Notes under the pieces: model-generated | Told to the model about the DNA's origin: nothing | Databases searched by the model: none | What the model saw: the letters and a program-made list of their open reading frames with translations, nothing else | Translations under genes and position numbers: made by a program | Source: Xenococcaceae cyanobacterium MO_167.B27 | GTDB taxonomy: Bacteria; Cyanobacteriota; Cyanobacteriia; Cyanobacteriales; Xenococcaceae | Assembly (NCBI GenBank): GCA_030065935.1 | Contig: JASJCP010000007.1 | Coordinates: 38,538-102,537 of the forward strand | DNA length: 64,000 nt | Direction of reading: 5' to 3' | Part shown: positions 60,878-64,000 of the stretch, piece by piece | Position numbering within the stretch: position 1 is the first letter of the stretch | Layout of the letters: the number at the start of each line of letters is the position of its first letter

Positions 60878-61846
60878 TTAAAATCCTGTTCCTACCCCAA
60901 ACACTACGCGGGGTTCATCTCCAGCACCAGCAAGGTCACGGACTGAAACATTAAAAGTTACAGGAATACGCCTCAAAGGAGACACCGAAGCTCCTACTGC
61001 TAAATCTTGTCCTGTCCATTCCACAATGCCACTGACTGGTCGAGCAACACGGAAAGCAAGACTACCAAAAACATTAAATCCTTCATTGTCGTCTTCAATA
61101 GCGGATTCAGTGCGAAATTGTCCATTACCTACACCTACCGTAACCGCCATACGACTAAAAGCAGAATTCAGTTTTTCTCTAGTACGAAAGACTTTAGTAC
61201 TAGTTAAATAAAGCGAATCCTGAAAGTCGTTGTCCCCTCCGATATTTAAAAACCCATTCCAGCCAGCAGCTACAGCCCAGTTACCAGGAAACTGACGATG
61301 TACTTTTGTATTAAAACCACCACTACCAAAATCTCTACTACCACCAAAACTTGCCATAGTGTAGCTGAATTCTACTCCAACGGCTTTTCGTGAATTGCCA
61401 AAAGCAAAACCCAATCCTAAAGTACCATCGTCTTGATTTTCATCATCCCCAAATCTAGTATCAGTCTGATAACTAAAGCCAGTAAAAAATTGACCGCCAT
61501 CAGAACCAAAGCCAGAAGGATTAGCTATGGTAAGACTAGGTGAACCTCGGCTAGGAACAAAATTGTATTGACTAATCCCTTGTAGTTGAAACAAAACTTC
61601 TTCTACTTCTTGCTGATTAACAGAATCGGAATCAGACCAAGAATTATCTGCAACACTATCTTCGCCCTGAGCTACAGTATTATCAAGGGACTCTGCTGTA
61701 GTTTTCCATTGCTGTTGTTGCAAAAACTCGGCTTTCTGAACTGAAATACTTTCTTCTGGAGTTATTTCTGTGTTGTTAGCTTGCACAGTCGAGCTTAATA
61801 GAGGAAATAAAGCTACAGTGCAACTGATGGAAGTTAATATACGCAT
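60878..61846 (-). CDS. Outer-membrane-like secreted protein
   Basis: 322 aa from the ATG at 61846; an upstream TTG would add eight residues before the signal peptide MRILTSISCTVALFPLLSST. The mature C-terminal 200 residues alternate polar and hydrophobic residues (FFTGFSYQTDTRFGDD, WAVAAGWNGFLNIGG, ARVAR..VVFGVGTGF) and end with Phe, as outer-membrane beta-barrels do. The function is not known. Its partner gene 60120-60848 follows closely. Confidence 0.55.
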   Translation of the reverse strand: MRILTSISCTVALFPLLSSTVQANNTEITPEESISVQKAEFLQQQQWKTTAESLDNTVAQGEDSVADNSWSDSDSVNQQEVEEVLFQLQGISQYNFVPSRGSPSLTIANPSGFGSDGGQFFTGFSYQTDTRFGDDENQDDGTLGLGFAFGNSRKAVGVEFSYTMASFGGSRDFGSGGFNTKVHRQFPGNWAVAAGWNGFLNIGGDNDFQDSLYLTSTKVFRTREKLNSAFSRMAVTVGVGNGQFRTESAIEDDNEGFNVFGSLAFRVARPVSGIVEWTGQDLAVGASVSPLRRIPVTFNVSVRDLAGAGDEPRVVFGVGTGF

Positions 61847-61870
61847 AAATTTATAGTAACTATCAATCAA

Positions 61871-62140
61871 AACTTGTTTGAAACTAAACTATATTGCAAT
61901 CCCACTTTTAGATAGAGCCAGATTTAGCCTATTGCTTTGCTGCTATCGATATATTCAACTAAATTGAGATTACTTCGTAAAAAATCAAACTTAGTGTTAC
62001 TGTTGCTGTTATACTCTGATTATTTTTTAGGTTCAAGGAATTATAACAAATTTAGTTAATTTTACGGATATGATTCCTAGTTTTTACGTAATTTTGCATA
62101 GCAATATTCTCAGAGTTTTCTTAAAAATTATTAATTAGGG
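61871..62140. other. Intergenic region upstream of the exosortase gene
   Basis: About 270 AT-rich bases between divergent genes; promoters for both are expected. No repeat recognised. Confidence 0.45.
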
Positions 62141-62998
62141 ATGATGAAAATAGGGAGATACCCAGATAAATTGATTTTTGGGGCGTGTTTAATTAATATT
62201 GCGTTATTTTACTTAAGTATTACCTGGCGAGTTACAGGAAATTTGGATCGAGTAATTACAGATAGTTTATTCTATGGTGCAATTGGCTATCTTTTATGGC
62301 AGCGTAAGAATAAAATCAAGTTTAAAAGTGATTTACTATCTAGTTTTTTAGGCACAATTTTGATTACAGTTGTAATAATCAAGAGTCTAACTTTATTTAG
62401 TTTTGAGAATAAATTAATTTTTTTAATTCCGTTTTTGACGACTATTAGTTTATCTTTACTGGCTTCTGGATTTTCTGGATTAGGACAGTATAAACAAGAA
62501 TTATTTTTAACTGGAGTTGTCTTTTTTCCTCAAGAAGTTATAGGAATATTTTTAGAAAAATTATTTTCAATAACTATCTTAAATACTAAAGTTGCTACAT
62601 ATTTTTTATATTATATTGGTTTTAATGTTGCTAGCCAAGGCAATCAAATATTTTTATCTGTCCCAGATTTAGGTCAGTTTAAGGCAATAGTTAACTATTC
62701 TTGTTCGGGAATACCGATGATAATTCTTTTATTAAAGCTTTCCCTATTACTAATTTGTTTTTTTCCTTTTAGTAATAAGAAGTGTATATTAATTCCTATA
62801 GCATCTGTGTCTATTGGTTTTATGTTGGGGGTAATTAGGGTATGTATTTTAACTTTATTAATTCCCCATCCCATAAGTTTTGATTATTGGCATGGTAATG
62901 ATGGGTCGCAAATCTTTTCAACTTTAGCAATTATGATTTTTTCAGTGGTTGCTTATTGGTTAATTCAGAAACAAGGTTTTTTAGACATTAAACAATAA
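62141..62998 (+). CDS. Cyanoexosortase (transpeptidase-like membrane protease)
   Basis: 285 aa with eight or so transmembrane segments. The exosortase catalytic residues are visible: C188 in NYSCSGIPMIILL, R233 in GVIRVCILTLL, and H251 in YWHGNDGSQIFS. Exosortases cut and attach PEP-CTERM-type proteins during export; cyanobacterial forms (A and B) travel with a small partner protein, and that partner follows at 63166. Whether this is cyanoexosortase A or B cannot be decided here. No PEP-CTERM substrate is encoded in the window. Confidence 0.85.
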   Translation: MMKIGRYPDKLIFGACLINIALFYLSITWRVTGNLDRVITDSLFYGAIGYLLWQRKNKIKFKSDLLSSFLGTILITVVIIKSLTLFSFENKLIFLIPFLTTISLSLLASGFSGLGQYKQELFLTGVVFFPQEVIGIFLEKLFSITILNTKVATYFLYYIGFNVASQGNQIFLSVPDLGQFKAIVNYSCSGIPMIILLLKLSLLLICFFPFSNKKCILIPIASVSIGFMLGVIRVCILTLLIPHPISFDYWHGNDGSQIFSTLAIMIFSVVAYWLIQKQGFLDIKQ

Positions 62999-63165
62999 TT
63001 ACTAACTAATAATTACTAATTACTAATTACTAACCATTAACCACGATCTAGGGCGCAGGTTTTATTGCGCGGATACTATTAACTACTAACTACTAATTAC
63101 TAATTACTAATTACTAACCACTAACCATTAACTACTAACCACTAACTATTAACCACTAACGACTT
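62999..63165. repeat. Tandem ACTAATT/ACTAACC repeat tract
   Basis: Nearly the whole 167-bp gap consists of TACTAATTACTAACC-type units, interrupted by a short unique block (GATCTAGGGCGCAGG, about 63044-63060). It separates the exosortase gene from its partner. Confidence 0.7.
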
Positions 63166-63843
63166 ATGCAGACTTTAATAAAAAATAGTTTGTTGATTTT
63201 TACTAATATTGTTATTGGTTCAGCAACTATATATTCTCTGATTGCACCAGAAGCAGGAAATCGCATGGTTAATTCTTTTATTTTTCCTGAGCAAGTTCCT
63301 TTAAATGCTTGGAATCAAATTAAGAGTAATAGTCTATCAGTTAAGCCTAAAATTACTCCAGAGCTAGAAAAAGAATCAATTGCATCTGTCAAGCATTATC
63401 AGTATAGTCAAGACGATTTAAGTATAGATGCTAAGATTTTCTATGTTGTAGATACTAGAGGTAACGTTAATCAATTAATAGAAACCTATACCCATATTGC
63501 TCAAGAGGTTATCAAGCAACAAGAGATAAAAAAATATAATGATATTGGTTTTTATAGTCTATTTCACGATCGCGATCGCGCTTATCTCAGTAGTTGTCTC
63601 AAGGCACAAGGTAATACCATAGTAACAGCACAACAATTTTCCGCCAGTCTGAATCAAGTTAAAATTACCCCGAGTCTTTTAGGTAATTGGTTACTGGGAA
63701 AAGCTAGTATTCGCGATCGACGTTGTCTCTGGATACACTTATCTATTCCTCTACAGTCAGAAATAAATAGTACTTATTCTATTCTAGAAAATACTTGGAT
63801 TGATTTAGTTGAATGGTGGATTCCCAATTTTCCGCCACTATAA
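63166..63843 (+). CDS. Cyanoexosortase-associated protein
   Basis: 225 aa. One N-terminal membrane anchor (LIKNSLLIFTNIVIGSATIYSL) and an exoplasmic domain with LSIDAKIFYVVDTRGNVNQL and DRRCLWIHLSIPL. Two Cys (SSCLKAQGN, RRCLW) may pair. Its position directly after the exosortase identifies it as the conserved partner; the exact biochemical role of this family is not known to me. Confidence 0.75.
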   Translation: MQTLIKNSLLIFTNIVIGSATIYSLIAPEAGNRMVNSFIFPEQVPLNAWNQIKSNSLSVKPKITPELEKESIASVKHYQYSQDDLSIDAKIFYVVDTRGNVNQLIETYTHIAQEVIKQQEIKKYNDIGFYSLFHDRDRAYLSSCLKAQGNTIVTAQQFSASLNQVKITPSLLGNWLLGKASIRDRRCLWIHLSIPLQSEINSTYSILENTWIDLVEWWIPNFPPL

Positions 63844-64000
63844 GATTCAGTAGAAGTCAGGGGGTGCAATCAAAAGTAGTTGCTGCTCCAGAAAGGCGAT
63901 CGCGCTAAAGCAGCAAAACTAAACCGTCTAGTTTGATAGCGGACAAGAAAATTTTTATTAGGGTTTACTTGATATTTAAAAGTAAAAAACTAAGAGTTTA
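63844..64000. other. Window end, no gene seen
   Basis: 157 bases after the exosortase partner gene with a HIP1-like site near 63898. No gene seen before the window ends. Confidence 0.4.

Overview
The window is from a low-GC cyanobacterial chromosome. HIP1 octamers (GCGATCGC and close variants) are scattered throughout. Cyanobacterial gene sets are present: PATAN/CheY/CheW phototaxis-type genes, a DnaK with a long charged tail followed by a zinc-finger-less DnaJ, a fused CobL, and a cyanoexosortase with its partner protein. Intergenic G-rich and ACTAACT-type tracts and small hairpin repeats are also typical. I cannot name the species; a unicellular or baeocytous relative (Pleurocapsales/Chroococcales-like) is a guess.

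Layout. 0.5-4 kb: a minus-strand PATAN / PATAN-REC / CheY / CheW signalling cluster. 4-17.2 kb: housekeeping genes (rsmI, cobL, HAD hydrolase, Uma2 nuclease, ttcA, dnaJ-dnaK, an ABC-2 permease, egtC-egtB) with a 1.2 kb non-coding gap at 12.86-14.05 kb. 17.2-23.3 kb: an accessory strip with a RelE-type toxin-antitoxin pair, a 36-bp fragment of the 3' end of gyrB, a zeta-like kinase, an HNH-domain protein, an FGE-sulfatase-type gene broken by an IS66-family insertion, and a MazF remnant.

23,305-45,892: the centrepiece, a 22.6-kb Tn7-like CRISPR-associated transposon (CAST, type I-B-like). It has TGT-terminated ends with four TnsB-type sites each, a 5-repeat CRISPR array, cas5-cas7-cas8-cas6 without cas3, cas1 or cas2, a complete-order type I BREX locus (brxA-brxB-brxC-pglX-pglZ-brxL) between the Cascade genes and the transposition genes, two TniQ-family proteins (tnsD and tniQ), a ribbon-helix-helix regulator with a nearby palindrome, and tnsC-tnsB-tnsA. 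Its compact right end lies 4 bp past the stop codon of gyrB, with the geometry Tn7 has at glmS, so the 3' end of gyrB is the likely homing site. The element is decaying: tnsA is cut by a 78-bp hairpin and has Lys where the first catalytic Glu is expected, tniQ has lost its N-terminus, tnsD has no ordinary start codon, and one deletion removes the 3' two thirds of pglX and the 5' part of pglZ.

45.9-64 kb: gyrB carrying two inteins, a GST-like protein, small secreted proteins, a GNAT acetyltransferase, acs, a WcaI-like glycosyltransferase, a DUF4114-like secreted protein, a two-gene outer-membrane-like pair, and a cyanoexosortase with its associated protein. Several dispersed MITE-like repeat families lie between these genes. 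Function calls rest on reading protein motifs by eye; no database search was run.
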